Assembly (NCBI GenBank): GCA_027493615.1
Contig: JAOSKK010000037.1
Coordinates: 190,514-254,513, forward strand
Origin: Verrucomicrobiota bacterium
GTDB lineage: Bacteria > Verrucomicrobiota > Verrucomicrobiia > Limisphaerales > J093
DNA: 64,000 bases
Reading direction: 5' to 3'
The first letter of the stretch is position 1. Every line of letters starts with the position of its first letter. The notes beneath the pieces were generated by a model. The model saw nothing but the letters and a program-made list of their open reading frames with translations. It was not told the origin of the DNA and ran no database searches. The translations under genes and the position numbers were made by a program. This document shows, piece by piece, positions 30,808 to 40,510 of this stretch.

Positions 30808-32268
30808 CGTAGGCGGTGAGGTTGGGGGTTTCGGTGAGCGCGCCGTCCTGGTAGGCAGGACGGTCGCGAAAGGACTCATCAATGGCCGGCAGGGGGAGCT
30901 GGCCGGGCGTGGCCTGCACGACGAGGTGGGCGAGGCGTTCGAGGGTCTTGAGCTCGGGGAGGCGATAGCGGTGGGCGCGCTCGACCGCCCGGACGAAGAG
31001 CTCGGGACTCATCCGTTGGCTCAACGCCCAGAGTCGGCGCAGGGTCTGGTGACGCAGGTGTCCCGGGGTGGCCAGGAGGAAGTCCACATACGCGCTGACC
31101 GTGGGGGCCAGGGCGCGCAAGCGCTTCTCCTCCTCGTCGCTGGGCTGGGGCGATGCCGCGGCTGGGCGTGGGCGGCGGGTTTATCGGGCGGATCGAACTG
31201 CTGGTTACGGACGCCGTCGGGGGCCAGGGCGTATTGGATGGCGAGCTGGCCCGCCACGTAAATCTGGAGCTGGTCCTCGTAGCGTAACACCGTGAGGCGA
31301 CCGCGGCCGGTGCCGGGCACCCAGTAGTAGTTGGCGTCCACGGCGACATAGCCGTATTCGTCCACGCTCCGTTCCAGGATCAGGTAGGGCGCGGGCAGGT
31401 AGGGCGGCAAGGGCTGGAGGAAGTGCACTTCGTGTTCGAAGGCTTGGGCGGGAATGAGGCCGGCCTTGCCCTGGGGCCGTTGCTCCATCCGCACCGTCGA
31501 CCAGTCCAGGGCTTGGCGATTCAAGTCTGCGAGGTTCTCGAAGGTGCGGCCGGGCAGGAAGTTGGTCTCGACGGTGGAAAAACTCCTCTCCTCGCCGGCC
31601 TTCCGATCACTGTGTCCGCGGGCGTGGCAGAGGAACCGAAAGCCATAGGTTTTGGCGAAGGCCTCCATCTCCGGGACCATCACCGCCTGCGCGCCCAGGC
31701 CGCGCCACCGGGCGAGGTTGGTGTTGTCGATGACACAGACCGGAGGCGCGTAAGCCCAGTGCACCAGCGCCCGGTGCAGGAAGCACTTCATCCGGAAGCG
31801 GTCGAAGACGCGGTAGAACTGGAGGTAGCGGCGCTTGAGTACCGCAGGTAGAGCAGGCTGGCCTGCAGCTTGGTCGGCACCCCGCTCAGCAGGACGGTGA
31901 AGGGCTGGTGTCGTGCTGCATCTCGGCCCCCGGCTCGTCGGGCACCCGTTGACAACGGGTGGCCAGGGGCTGGCCGATCCCCCACTGCCGCAGCCAACGC
32001 GTGAGCGTCGAGTACTTGACGTCCACCCCGTGCTCCTCGCGCAACTTTTCCCACACGCGCTGCACGTAACCGTCGCATTGCGTGTAGAGGTGGCGCACCA
32101 ACTCCGGGTCCAGGGGCGGGACAAAGGCGCGGCGCGGCGACTCCCTTGTTGCGCAATGGCGCGGCGCACGGCCTGGCGGCTGACGGCCAGTTGCCGGGCC
32201 ATCTGCCGGATGGAGAGGCCTTGCTGGTGGAGTACAAAGAGGGCTTTACGCTTGTCCGGTGTGATCAT
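30800..32268 (-). CDS. istA: IstA-like DDE transposase (frameshifted)
   Basis: IS21-family transposase. ATG at 32268 starts MITPDKRKALFVLHQQGLSI, followed by the helix-turn-helix RQMARQLAVSRQAVRRAI. The retroviral-integrase-fold acidic residues are Asp in QHDTSP, Asp in VCVIDNTNLARW and Glu in RSFSTVETNFLPGRTFE. The first motif differs from the QxDWG found in canonical IS21 IstA, so this is a divergent branch. The C-terminus reads LPELKTLERLAHLVVQATPG. Frame changes lie near 32130, 31915, 31845 and 31150. With conserved sequence on both sides they look like base-call errors, so activity cannot be judged until the sequence is checked. Confidence 0.85.
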
Positions 32269-33174
32269 GGAGTTGACGCAAGGTGCGCAGGAACGCGGTC
32301 GTCGGGCCGAGCAAGGCGGCGGTAAGCAGATTGGCTTGGGCGCGGAAGGCCGCACTCTGCAGTTTGGGGTCCTGACTTTTGGCCAGGACCCGGAGCATCG
32401 CCTTCTGGGTCTGTTCCAGGTCCTGGAGGAAGACGCGTTCCAAGTCGCTGCAACCGTCCGGGTCCGGGGGGCCGCCTCCAGGTGCTGCAGGGCCCAGGTC
32501 AGGTGGCCCGCGAGCAGTTCCTGCCGAAAGGACGGTGGGCCGCGGAAGAAGCCGTGCGCCAGCCCTTCGATCTGACGCACGCTCAGCCGGTGGCCACGGA
32601 GGGCGCCGATGAACTGGTCCAAGTCGGCGGCGGTGACGCTCCTTAGACGCCTAAAGGGGCGCAGGGTGTAGAGGTAGGCGTACACCGGGAAGGCCCCGGC
32701 GAAGAGCGCGTCCCGCACGACCGGGCTCAGTTCCCGCAGCAAACCCAGGCGGACGGTGACCCAGGCCGGGCTGCGGCCCAGTTCCCGGGCGATGTCGGCG
32801 GGCGCCAGACCGCGCTCGGTGTGCAAGTCATCGACGAAGCGCGCTTGTTCCAACAAGCTCAGGGCGTGTTGGCGGTCGGCGCGCAGGAGTTGGAGGATGC
32901 CGGCGACCTCGTCGGTGCCCCACGACGCAAAGGGCACCACGTGCAGGTGGAGGGTGCGGGCACAGCGGGCACGCTGGAAGCCGTCCAGCAGGATGGGGGT
33001 CGTGTCGCGGATGACCCCCACCAACGGTTCCTGGATGCCCGCTTGGGCGATGGCCGCCAAGAGGGCTGCCTCGCGGCGCGGTTGGCGCAGCCGATAGCCC
33101 TCGTAACGCAGGTCCAAAGCTGCCAGTTCGAGGTCGGTGACCCCGCTCGGCCCGCGCTCAGGGAGGTTCTGCAT
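32246..33174 (-). CDS. ParB-like DNA-binding protein, transposon cargo (one frameshift)
   Basis: About 310 residues with a ParB/sulfiredoxin-type N-domain (REAALLAAIAQAGIQEPLVG, PILLDGFQRARCARTL) followed by a KorB/ParB helix-turn-helix (LAPADIARELGRSPAWVTVR). ParB proteins bind specific sites and many hydrolyse CTP; the C-motif here, GFQRARCAR, replaces the usual GERRxRA. The C-terminal ~65 residues (LERVFLQDLEQTQKAMLRVL) are in another frame after about 32470, explained by a missing C in a CCCCC run. ATG at 33174 lies inside the end of the zinc-finger gene, and the stop overlaps the istA start by 23 bp. A role in target choice or regulation of the element is inferred from linkage. Confidence 0.78.
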
Positions 33175-33736
33175 GCAGCCAGGCCACAGTGTGGTCAATC
33201 CGGCGCGTGCGGGCCATGCGGTGTTGTCTCAGGGCCCGGAGCAGCATCGCCACGACCTCCGTCAGACTCACCGGACGCCCCTCGATCAGACCGCTCACCA
33301 TCTGCAGATACGGGAGCATCGTTCGCGGCCAGGCCGAGGGCAGTTGGTCGGCCGGAGGCGGCGGAGGCGGCGGGGGTGGCGGTGACGGTGGGGCCAGGCG
33401 AGCGGGCGTTTTACGGCGCCGGGCGTTGAGCGCCCGTTTCTTGTCCCGGCCCGCTTCCTCCCCGTAATAGGCCGCCGTGCGTTGATTACACTGGCGTCGG
33501 CGATGCGCCGCTCGACAGCCGAAGGGACAGCCCAAATCCCGCCGCCCCGCGTTGCGCGGGTGGGTCAGAAAGAAAATCCCGCAGTGCCGACAGCGCGTCC
33601 GGCACCGGCGCAACTCAGGCTGGGCCCGCAGCACCGATCGCAGCACCGCGTAGTACGCGAGCACCAAGCCGAGGACCGGACCGGCTCGATACCAATCTTC
33701 GGCGAACCGAAAATGGACCGCGATCTGGATTGCCAA
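33158..33736 (-). CDS. Zinc-finger-like protein, first gene of the transposon
   Basis: About 192 residues, intact. It contains a Cys/His cluster CRTRCRHCGIFFLTHPRNAG, then DLGCPFGCRAAHRRRQ, consistent with one or two zinc sites, followed by a basic segment GRDKKRALNARRR and a polyproline linker encoded by a GGCGG-rich stretch (33356-33385). The C-terminus is helical (SLTEVVAMLLRALRQHRMAR). I cannot place it in a named family. Its position as the first gene of the overlapping transposon operon, with basic and zinc-binding features, suggests DNA or RNA binding. The ~200 bp upstream (33737-33933) holds only the right terminal repeat and the likely promoter region. Confidence 0.65.
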   Translation of the reverse strand: MAIQIAVHFRFAEDWYRAGPVLGLVLAYYAVLRSVLRAQPELRRCRTRCRHCGIFFLTHPRNAGRRDLGCPFGCRAAHRRRQCNQRTAAYYGEEAGRDKKRALNARRRKTPARLAPPSPPPPPPPPPPADQLPSAWPRTMLPYLQMVSGLIEGRPVSLTEVVAMLLRALRQHRMARTRRIDHTVAWLHAEPP

Positions 33737-33876
33737 AAACCCAGGTTCTGGCTATGAACACCGACGTTGTTTAAGCGCCCCTTGTCTTACGGAAACGGCC
33801 CCGCGCTGTCGAGGTAGGGCAAGGGGTTTTTCTTAGGCCCCCGTCCCGCTCCCTCCCTGGAAAGGCAAGCCCCTCG

Positions 33877-33933
33877 CCGCCAGGTGGTCAACTTCCCGTG
33901 AGCACCCCCGGTCAACTTCCCGTGAGCGACAAC
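33877..33933. repeat. Transposon right terminal inverted repeat
   Basis: CCGCCAGGTGGTCAACTTCC, then CGTGAGCACCCCCGGTCAAC, then TTCCCGTGAGCGACAAC; reverse complement of the left end. It is followed immediately by the target-site duplication GCTCAGCAC (33934-33942). Confidence 0.9.
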
Positions 33934-34287
33934 GCTCAGCACCACTACCCGATCCTGCATGAGCTCATGCAGGCGCACCGGCTTGAAATCCGTGTTCAAC
34001 ACCGTCCCATCCACCGCCGGTTGGAGCACGGGGAGCCGATAGCTGCCGGCGGCCGGCGGGTCGTAATCGTACTCGGCCGTGCGGCGTTTCATCAGGTCGG
34101 GCATCACGACCGCGTCCTCCTCATCCGCCGCGGTCGGACGCTCGGCCTGCACCGCAGCAAGGCCCAAACAGACGCTGAGAACAACCAAGCACCACGGGTT
34201 CACGGCCCGACGGCACACCGGCCGTCTCCGCTGAGCACCGCGGCTGAAACCCTGCACCAACACATCGAGAAAAGCGGGAGCTGTCAT
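33934..34287 (-). pseudogene. SCO1/SenC copper chaperone, N-terminal fragment (split by transposon)
   Basis: ATG at 34287, with a likely membrane or signal segment NPWCLVVLSVCLGLAAVQAE; GTG at about 34203 just before it is an alternative start. Conserved SCO N-terminal strands follow: DGTVLNTDFKPVRLHELMQD, RVVVLS. The transposon then interrupts the codon run within the 9-bp duplication. It starts 78 bp after the methanethiol oxidase stop on the same strand, so it is the second gene of that operon. The rest of the gene is at 28519-28977. Confidence 0.88.
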
Positions 34288-34364
34288 GGGAATCTCGGGT
34301 TTGATCTACAAAGGGGTGCCGGGCAGGGACGCGGCGCACGACCGCGTCCCGTCCCGACGGGGAT

Positions 34365-35718
34365 TCAGTTGTACAGGCTGGCGGAGCCGAATGCCATCAT
34401 GTGCGGGCGACCGAGCCTGGCCGCGGCGAAATCCACGCTGAATTGCGGGCGGAGCTCACGTCCGTCCCACGTGTAACCCTTGAGGAACTGCTCGTTGTCC
34501 TCGCCTTTCTTGTCCCACTTGGCCAGGAGCGAGCTGGTGAAGTAGAGCCGTTTCCCGTCCCAGCTCTGGGACACCATGTTGACCTGCCGTCCGATGACCT
34601 TCTCGTACACCAACCGGGGATGATGCGGATGGGAGACATCGAACACGTAGCACTTGCCATCGCCGAACGCGTTGACGAACAGCGTCCGGTCGTCGGCGCT
34701 CAGACTGATGTCGACCGGCAAGACCCCCTGCCCTTCCGGCCCCACATGCCCGACCTCCCGGGCCCGCCACTGACCGTCCTGGTCCTCGAACACCAGCCAG
34801 AGCTTCGAAGTGAGCGCCGTCGCGGTGAAGGCGAAGTTGTTGCGCGGTCCCCAGGCCCAGCGGACCTCCAGCGGCGCGCCAGGCACGTGGAACACCTTGC
34901 ACGGCTGGCGCGCATGAAAGTCCCACAACACCATCGTCTGCCCGAAGTTCTTCATCGCCTCCGCATCCTGCACCAGATCGCCAAACTCCCGCATGTAGTT
35001 CGCCCAGCCCGTGAAGGAGGAGCTCAACATCACGTTCTTCCGCGGCAACACCCGCGCATCGTACCCGTACCCGTCTGCCACCGACTCGATCTCAGCGCCG
35101 CGCGGATCGCGGTCCGTGGGCATCCAATGCGTGGCCAGGTGCCGGCCGTCGTTGCTGTACTCCACGATGGCGGTGGCGCCCCCGGTCCTTCCGATTCGAG
35201 AGGCATGGCACCAGCATCCGCCCCGGCAGGGCATAGAACCCGTGCGGGCCCACGAACCCGGTCTTCTGAGCGAAGTTCTTGATCGTCTTGACCAGACGCG
35301 GGCGCGCCGGATCCGTGGCCACGTCGAAGATGAAGATGTGGCTCGTATCCAACCCGCTCACCCAGAACTGCCGGCGATCGTCGGTGAAGCCGCCGTGGTG
35401 CGCCTCGTGGCGTCCACCCACCGACACGCTGTGGATGACCTGGCCGTACGTGGGCGAACTCGGCCGAACGTCCATGGTCACCACCTTGTCCGATGCGTCG
35501 CCCCACCCCTCGACCCCCAGCGTCCAGACATACACAAACTCCTCCTGGCCGGTGATCTTGGGCATGTACGGCGACATGCAGGTTTCGTCGGCGCGCGCGC
35601 CGACCCAGCCGAGCCCCAGCAGGGCCAGGCCGGCCAGGACCTTGGGCACGACCCGGGCCGGAGCCGTACGTCGACGCCGCCCACGCGGCGCGAACTGAGA
35701 ACGAACAATAGGTTTCAT
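34365..35718 (-). CDS. mtoX: Methanethiol oxidase / selenium-binding protein 56 family (one frameshift)
   Basis: SBP56-family beta-propeller enzymes oxidise methanethiol to formaldehyde, H2S and H2O2 and depend on copper in characterised bacteria. ATG at 35718; an Arg-rich N-region and a membrane segment VLAGLALLGLGWVGARA point to export. Family blocks: DETCMSPYMPKI, GRHEAHHGGF, FVGPHGFYALPG, LPRKNVMLSSSFTGW, LFVNAFGDGKCYVFDVSHP, SWDGKRLYFTSSLLAKWDKK and the C-terminal GRPHMMAFG. The frame changes at about 35190 in a GGGGG run (SNRKD / GGATAIVEYS). The following SCO gene supports the functional call: the mtoX-SCO pairing is known from methanethiol-degrading bacteria. MauG-like proteins, also reported in such clusters, are not seen here. 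Confidence 0.82.
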
Positions 35719-35993
35719 GACAATTATGAATTCGGATTTGCTGTTGTTCGCGGCCGAGGCCACCGGGTGGTCATGACGCCCGGCCACCCAGCCCGGCCAC
35801 CACCGCTCACGTGTTCGACCTCGATCCGCTTCATCGTTCGTAGTGCGCAAAGCGGGCGCCAGCTTGGCCAACTTCCGGCCGGCGAAGATGCGGACCCCGA
35901 AGCCACCCCGTGCCGGGCAAGCGACCTCCTCCCACATCCGCTCAGAGGCCAGGCACCCAGTGAGGCAAGGCCCGGATCGAGATCCCTGCCCGG

Positions 35994-36022
35994 GATCCCC
36001 GATGCTCGTAATCGGCGGAGAG
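35994..36022. repeat. Half copy of the interspersed hairpin repeat
   Basis: GATCCCCGATGCTCGTAATC then GGCGGAGA matches one arm of the repeats at 5303, 12090 and 28052; the other arm is absent. It lies in the 35719-36186 gap between the mtoX start and the ceramidase-like gene, where I see no convincing gene. Confidence 0.65.
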
Positions 36023-36186
36023 CCCCTCAACCTGCGGCGGTGCTTCGGACCCAGCAGGCAAGACCCCGATCCCGCGGATGCAGCAACGCCATCGCGGGGC
36101 AACGCCGGGGAGGGCCCCGAGATCAAGGGACGCCGAATCGTTCGCGTGGAGAAGTGATGTCCGCGACGCGTGCCGCAACCCGGGAC

Positions 36187-37595
36187 CTACGGCCGCAATT
36201 GAGTCAACAACCCCACGGCCGCCTCCACCAACCGCTCGCCTGACCCGGCTGCGCAGCGGGCGCTTTCCGGCTCGTAGTTGCCTTCGGCATAGCTTCGCCG
36301 GTCGGGGATGTACCCGAGATTGTCGTTGGCCAGCGTTACCACAAACGTATGGGGGAAAGGGCGAGCGCTGCTTGACCGCCAATCCCAGCTCGGTGAAGAC
36401 CTCGCCCGGTAGACTCACCCAAGCCACCTCCGAGCCCAGCGCGATCACTTGCACCTCCACCTGATGCGGTTCTCCCTTGCGCTCTGCGACGTCCACCGCG
36501 CGGTAGGCCCGCACCAGGTTCATGAAGTTGCCCCCGCGATCATCCGCCGTCGCCGCCAGAATCGCCCGCGCTTCCTCGACTTCCTCGGGGGAGATCGCCG
36601 GCAAGTCCAGCGTCACGAGGGCTGAGGCGGTCCGGAGGCCGCCGCCGGTCAGCGGTTGCAGGTCCTTGTACGCCTGGAACACGGCCGCACCCAGCACGGT
36701 CCCGATCCGATGCTGCTCGCCCGGGCTCGACTGCGGCCAGCCCCACCCGAAGTCGAGATGATTGAGATTCCCGCAGGCGCCCAGCCCTGTGAGGGTCACA
36801 TGTTGTGCCCCGTGGTAGCCGGCCAGCACGCGGCTCAAGGCCCCGGGCCAGTCCGCGCTAATCTTGCTGCCGCCCGTCGTGTCTGTGTGCATGGCGAAAT
36901 TGACATAGGTGGCCACCCCCTGGCCGGGGCCGGTCGCCGCGGGTGCTTCGACGTAGAGCAAGCCCAACTCCGGATCGGCGGGCCCCGCGGGCAGGACGAT
37001 CTGGGAATTCCGTTTCCCAGGATTCCAACCTACCGAGCCGTCGCGCATGAAGTAGCGGCGGTTGAAGGTGAGACCTTCGCACCGCGCGCGAGCCGCCAGC
37101 AGCCGGACAGGTTGCCGTCGCTCATTCGCCAAACGGACACTCGCCGCGATCTTCGCCGGCAGTCCGGCGGTGTACTCCACCGCGAGCGGTTGGTCGCCGC
37201 CCAACGCGTCGCTCCGCCGGTTGCGTCGCGCCAGTTGCGGGCCCGTGTGCGCATGCGTGGCCCCGATCATCACGTGGTCCGGCGCAATCCCGGTAGCCTG
37301 GGCGATCCCCGCACGGGCCTCCTCCGAGATCGTGCGCGTGATGCTGATGAGGTCCAGTGCGACCAAGGCCACCCGCTCCCCGCCGGACTCGATGACCAGG
37401 GCCTTGCTGTACAGGGGGTCCAGCACACCGTCGGCCCCGCGGGCGTGGTAATAGCCGGCGAGCGGAATGCCCAGGGGCGGGGTGATGTCCACCTGGGCCA
37501 CCCCCTACCCGGATTTCCTGGGACTGGGCAACGCTGGAGAGCCAAGCCAGCCCGAGCCAGCAGAGGCCCCCGCACTTCATCACGTTGGTTTTCAT
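36187..37595 (-). CDS. Neutral/alkaline ceramidase-like secreted hydrolase (frameshifted)
   Basis: ATG at 37595 gives the signal peptide MKTNVMKCGGLCWLGLAWLS. The N-domain of the neutral ceramidase family follows: AQVDITPPLGIPLAGYYHAR, LYSKALVIESGGERVALVAL, then the metal-site segment HVMIGATHAHTGPQ and GNLNHLDFG. Planctomycetes and Verrucomicrobia encode many such paralogues, usually without proof of ceramide as substrate. Frame changes are near 37495 (a GGGGG run) and 36345; after the second, the protein ends PDRRSYAEGNYEPESARCAA...LLTQLRP at the 36187 stop. The gap 37596-37975 upstream holds nothing I can support. Confidence 0.78.
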
Positions 37596-37975
37596 GGCGA
37601 GGGTCCATCTCGTACCGCATCCGCCGCGGGCGGACAAGCGGAATGCGACCAGACCCGGCGCACCGCACGCGACCCGGCCCCCATTCGTTCACCTCGGGCA
37701 AGTTCCTGGACCGGGCCAGGGACGCGGCCGGCAAAGCAGGCGCCGTCTTGCTCACCTCAAACGCCCGGGTGCTGATCTCCGTCGGACACAACCGCGGCGC
37801 CTCCCCTGGCGGCGCGATCGAACCGACCGATGAACCCTGGGTGAAAGCCGTGCGACGGACCCTTGCCTCCCATACCTGAGCCGTTCAGCAGGTCCCGGAA
37901 ACGGCGGCGGGAATCCGTGAGAATCCCCTTGCGCACCCCGCCACCGTGGGCTTTAATGCAATAGGTTTGCAGCAC

Positions 37976-38281
37976 GTGCAGCTCAGTCGAAGCCCGTCAG
38001 TTCGGTCGGAACTCCTCCGTTCCGCCCTCGCCGGACTGTTGCTTCTGCTCACGATCGCGTCCGCGCATGCAGAACTCCACCACCTCCTGCATGCCGACGC
38101 CTGCCGCGCCGCGCACGAGTGTCTTTTTCACCCTGCTGGCAACGGGGGGAGTGGACCTGGCCCCGGTAACAACCACCCCCTTGCCCCCTGGCAACCGTCG
38201 CCCCCGACGGGAAGCCGTCGTGCCTACGCGTCCTTCTCCGAGATCTCCCTTCCCCCGAGTTGCGGGCCGCCACCAGCCTGA
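37976..38281 (+). CDS. Small secreted His/Cys-containing protein (uncertain, frameshifted)
   Basis: GTG at 37976 (or 37946) gives a signal-like segment SELLRSALAGLLLLLTIASA followed by HAELHHLLHADACRAAHECL; after a change of frame near 38120 it continues FTLLATGGVDLAPVTTTPLP. The LHHxLHxDA..A.HxC pattern resembles small periplasmic proteins common in Verrucomicrobia, but I cannot name a family. The true C-terminus is unclear because the second frame stays open into the next gene. Possible metal binding through the His/Cys cluster (inference). Confidence 0.35.
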   Translation: MQLSRSPSVRSELLRSALAGLLLLLTIASAHAELHHLLHADACRAAHECLFHPAGNGGSGPGPGNNHPLAPWQPSPPTGSRRAYASFSEISLPPSCGPPPA

Positions 38282-38406
38282 TTCCCCTGTGTCGCCCGGG
38301 CACGAGGCCCATGCCGTCGCGCCACGGGCGCGCCCTCCCCCCTGTCCTGTGACCCGCCGGAATGCCCGTTCGCCGGCGGAGTTAAGAAAGAGCCCGAACG
38401 GTAGAA

Positions 38407-39134
38407 ATGCGAGTTGCTTTTATGTCCCCCATCCCGCAGCCGGCGCGTTCGCGAGGGTTCACCCTCATCGAACTCCTGGTTGTGATCGCGATCATCGCGA
38501 TCCTGGCCAGCCTCCTTCTGCCCGCTCTGGCCTCGGCCAAGGTGAAAGCTCGGCAGACGTCGTGCAGCTCGAATCTCCGTCAGATTGGCCTCGGTCTCGC
38601 GCTGTATGCCGACGACTACCGCGGGTGGTTCCCCCTCACCACCCACGGCACCACGCAGACAAACCGGTCGTGGATCTTCACGCTACGACCCTACGTGGGC
38701 AACGTGGATGCCATCCGCATCTGCCCCGCGGATCCCCGGGCCCGGGAGCGGCTGACCAACTACGCCTCGAGCTACATCCTCAACGAGTACGTCGCTGTGG
38801 ACCAGGTGGACCCCTTCGGCGGTGTCATCGAGACCTACCGCAACGTGGACCAGTTGCGGCGGCCCACGGAAACCATCACCACCTTCATCTGCTCGGACCA
38901 GCTCAGCCCGAGCCTCTACTCCGACCACACCCACTCCCGGAACTGGCACAAGGGCTGGCAGACGGTCCTGACCGACATCAGCCCGACCGCCATCGCGCCG
39001 GTGCCGCCAGTCCGGATCATACCACCGGGGCCGCGAACTACCTCTACGCCGACACCCACGTCAGCCTGATCAGGGCCGCGAGCGTCAAAGCCCGCTTTGA
39101 CCGCGGCGAGAACCTGGCGCAACCCCCGCTGTGA
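38407..39134 (+). CDS. Type II secretion-like pseudopilin (N-terminal methylation, DUF1559-like)
   Basis: A prepilin N-terminus, RGFTLIELLVVIAIIAILAS, with the G/F cleavage site and Glu5; ATG at 38407 with GAAAGAG upstream. The following helix ends LPALASAKVKARQTSCSSNL, then a variable globular part and the H-x-DG-type end NYLYADTHVSLI, as in the large families of verrucomicrobial/planctomycete pseudopilins. The frame changes near 39005, after which the last ~45 residues continue to 39134. Probably a minor pilin or surface-fibre subunit; no secretion ATPase or peptidase gene is nearby. Confidence 0.87.
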
Positions 39135-40203
39135 CCTGCATGAGACTCTCCTGGGCCTCGTTGTGCGCGCTGCTGGCCTGCCTCCCCACGCCCGCAGGCC
39201 ACGGCGCGGAAAGTGCCGACGAACGTGTCCGGTTGCTCACCGCCCATGTGGACCTCGCCGTGATGTACCAACCCGACGACGAGGCCCACAAACTGGACAT
39301 CGTGGTCCGGGACGATGATCAGGGCCAAACCTACCGCTCGAACGAAGTGAGCCTGGTTGTCAGGGAAGCCGCCCGCCTCACCCTGCCGGCTGGCACGGTC
39401 TTCGGCAACGAAGGCGACCCGCTCTGGGTGTTGCCCCAGTCCCCCAACCCCGAAGTCCTCTTCGTGGGGCTCTCCGGTGAAGCACTCCTCCCCGGCCCGT
39501 TCACCGGCGCCGTGGAACTGCGCTTGGTCGACCTGCGCGGGCCGGGTCACGTTTTTCTGTGGCAGGCCGACGCTTTCGGCGTATTCGACCTGCGGATGGA
39601 CACCAGGGACGGGGTCTCGGCCGCCGATGCGGTTCAAGTCCCCTTGGGAGGCCATGCCCACTACAACTGGGGCTTCACCACCAACGGCGTGTTCGAGGTC
39701 GTGCTCCAGGCGTTCGGCCAGCGCGCGGGCGTGGTCACCAACGACTTCAGCCTCCCGACCGCTCTGCGCTTCGAAGTGGAACCGCTACCCCCGATCCGGA
39801 CACCCCGTTCCGTCTCTGGCAGCGCGTCCACTGGCCCGGCGTCGAAGACCCCGCCGTCATCGGACCGGACGCCGACCCCGACGGCGACGCGGTCGTGAAT
39901 GCCGTCGAGTACGCTCTGGGCCTGGACCCAAAGACCCCCGGCCACGACGGCCCGCCGGCTCCCACCGTAACCGGCACCCCGCCACGCGCTGCCCTCCAGT
40001 TCTCGACGCCCGCCGCCGCCACGGACGTCGAGTTTGTCTGTTGGCGCGCGTTTGGTCTGCCGGCGCCCAGTTGGGAACGCCTACCCGACCCCCAAGTGGC
40101 TCCAGGGCTGCCCGGTGACGTCTACCGGGTGTTGCGGTTCGACGGCGGTCCCATCGATGCCAGCCGGCCACTGTTCCTCCGGCTCGAGATCAACCTCAGA
40201 TAA
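39131..40203 (+). CDS. Choice-of-anchor-M-like secreted protein (one frameshift)
   Basis: The start overlaps the pseudopilin stop by 4 bp, suggesting coupling. Signal peptide SWASLCALLACLPTPAGHGA. The body HVDLAVMYQPDDEAHKLDIV, then GHVFLWQADAFGVFDLRMDT and GGHAHYNWGFTTNGVFEVVL follows the surface-anchored repeat (TIGR03769/choice-of-anchor M) pattern HVDL...GPGxVxLW...H.H.NW.F. After a frame change near 39787, a calcium-type segment DADPDGDAVVNAVEYALGLD and a C-terminal beta domain follow. Function unknown; extracellular display is inferred. Confidence 0.75.
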
Positions 40204-40385
40204 GCCCCGGTCCCGGGCCAGCACTCCCGGCCTCGACATGGGAGTGAAGCACCTGCACTGCACCAGAGCCACGCGAATCGAGGACCTCATCCGCGGCATC
40301 CGTGGCATCCGTGGTTCAGGGGAAGCGTTCTGTTCCTCTTGGACCTGCTCAGCAGCCATGAAACCGAAAGCGCCGGTAAACCGGA

Positions 40386-40448
40386 CGCACTCCAGACGCT
40401 TCGCGCGGAACGGACGGGTTCCGCCCATCGCGAAGCGCCTGGAGTGCG
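40386..40448. repeat. Intergenic hairpin, 20-bp arms
   Basis: CGCACTCCAGACGCTTCGCG (40386-40405) pairs with CGCGAAGCGCCTGGAGTGCG (40429-40448) with one mismatch. A related GCACTCCAAACGCTGCGCGG segment is at 5461. Upstream, 40287-40316 has a GGCATCCGTGGCATCCGTGG tandem. The 40204-40510 gap between convergent genes holds no gene that I can see; the hairpin could end transcription from both sides. Confidence 0.75.
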
Positions 40449-40510
40449 AGGGTTCACCCCCGCTTTTCCTGCACGGTTCGTGGGGAGCGGGACGGGGGAG
40501 GCGCGTGGCT

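Larger units (their letters stand above)
28978..33933 (-). mobile_element. IS21-like transposon with five overlapping genes
   Basis: 4,956 bp, bounded by near-perfect inverted repeats of ~57 bp (28978-29034 and 33877-33933). Outer ends are GTCGCCGCTCGCGGGAAGTT and GTTGTCGCTCACGGGAAGTT, and each terminus contains two direct copies of CGGGAAGTTGACC, the multi-repeat end structure of IS21 elements. The 9-bp target duplication GCTCAGCAC is at 28969-28977 and 33934-33942. Gene order on the minus strand: zinc-finger protein, ParB-like protein, IstA, IstB, Toprim-like protein, with every junction overlapping. Removing the element and one duplication restores the SCO reading frame exactly. A recent insertion is likely, since the duplication and target are unmutated. 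Confidence 0.92.

Noticed and set aside
35843..36157. Plus-strand 104-codon open frame between mtoX and the ceramidase-like gene
   Set aside because: It includes the half hairpin repeat, has no ribosome site or recognisable domain, and is Arg/Pro-rich.
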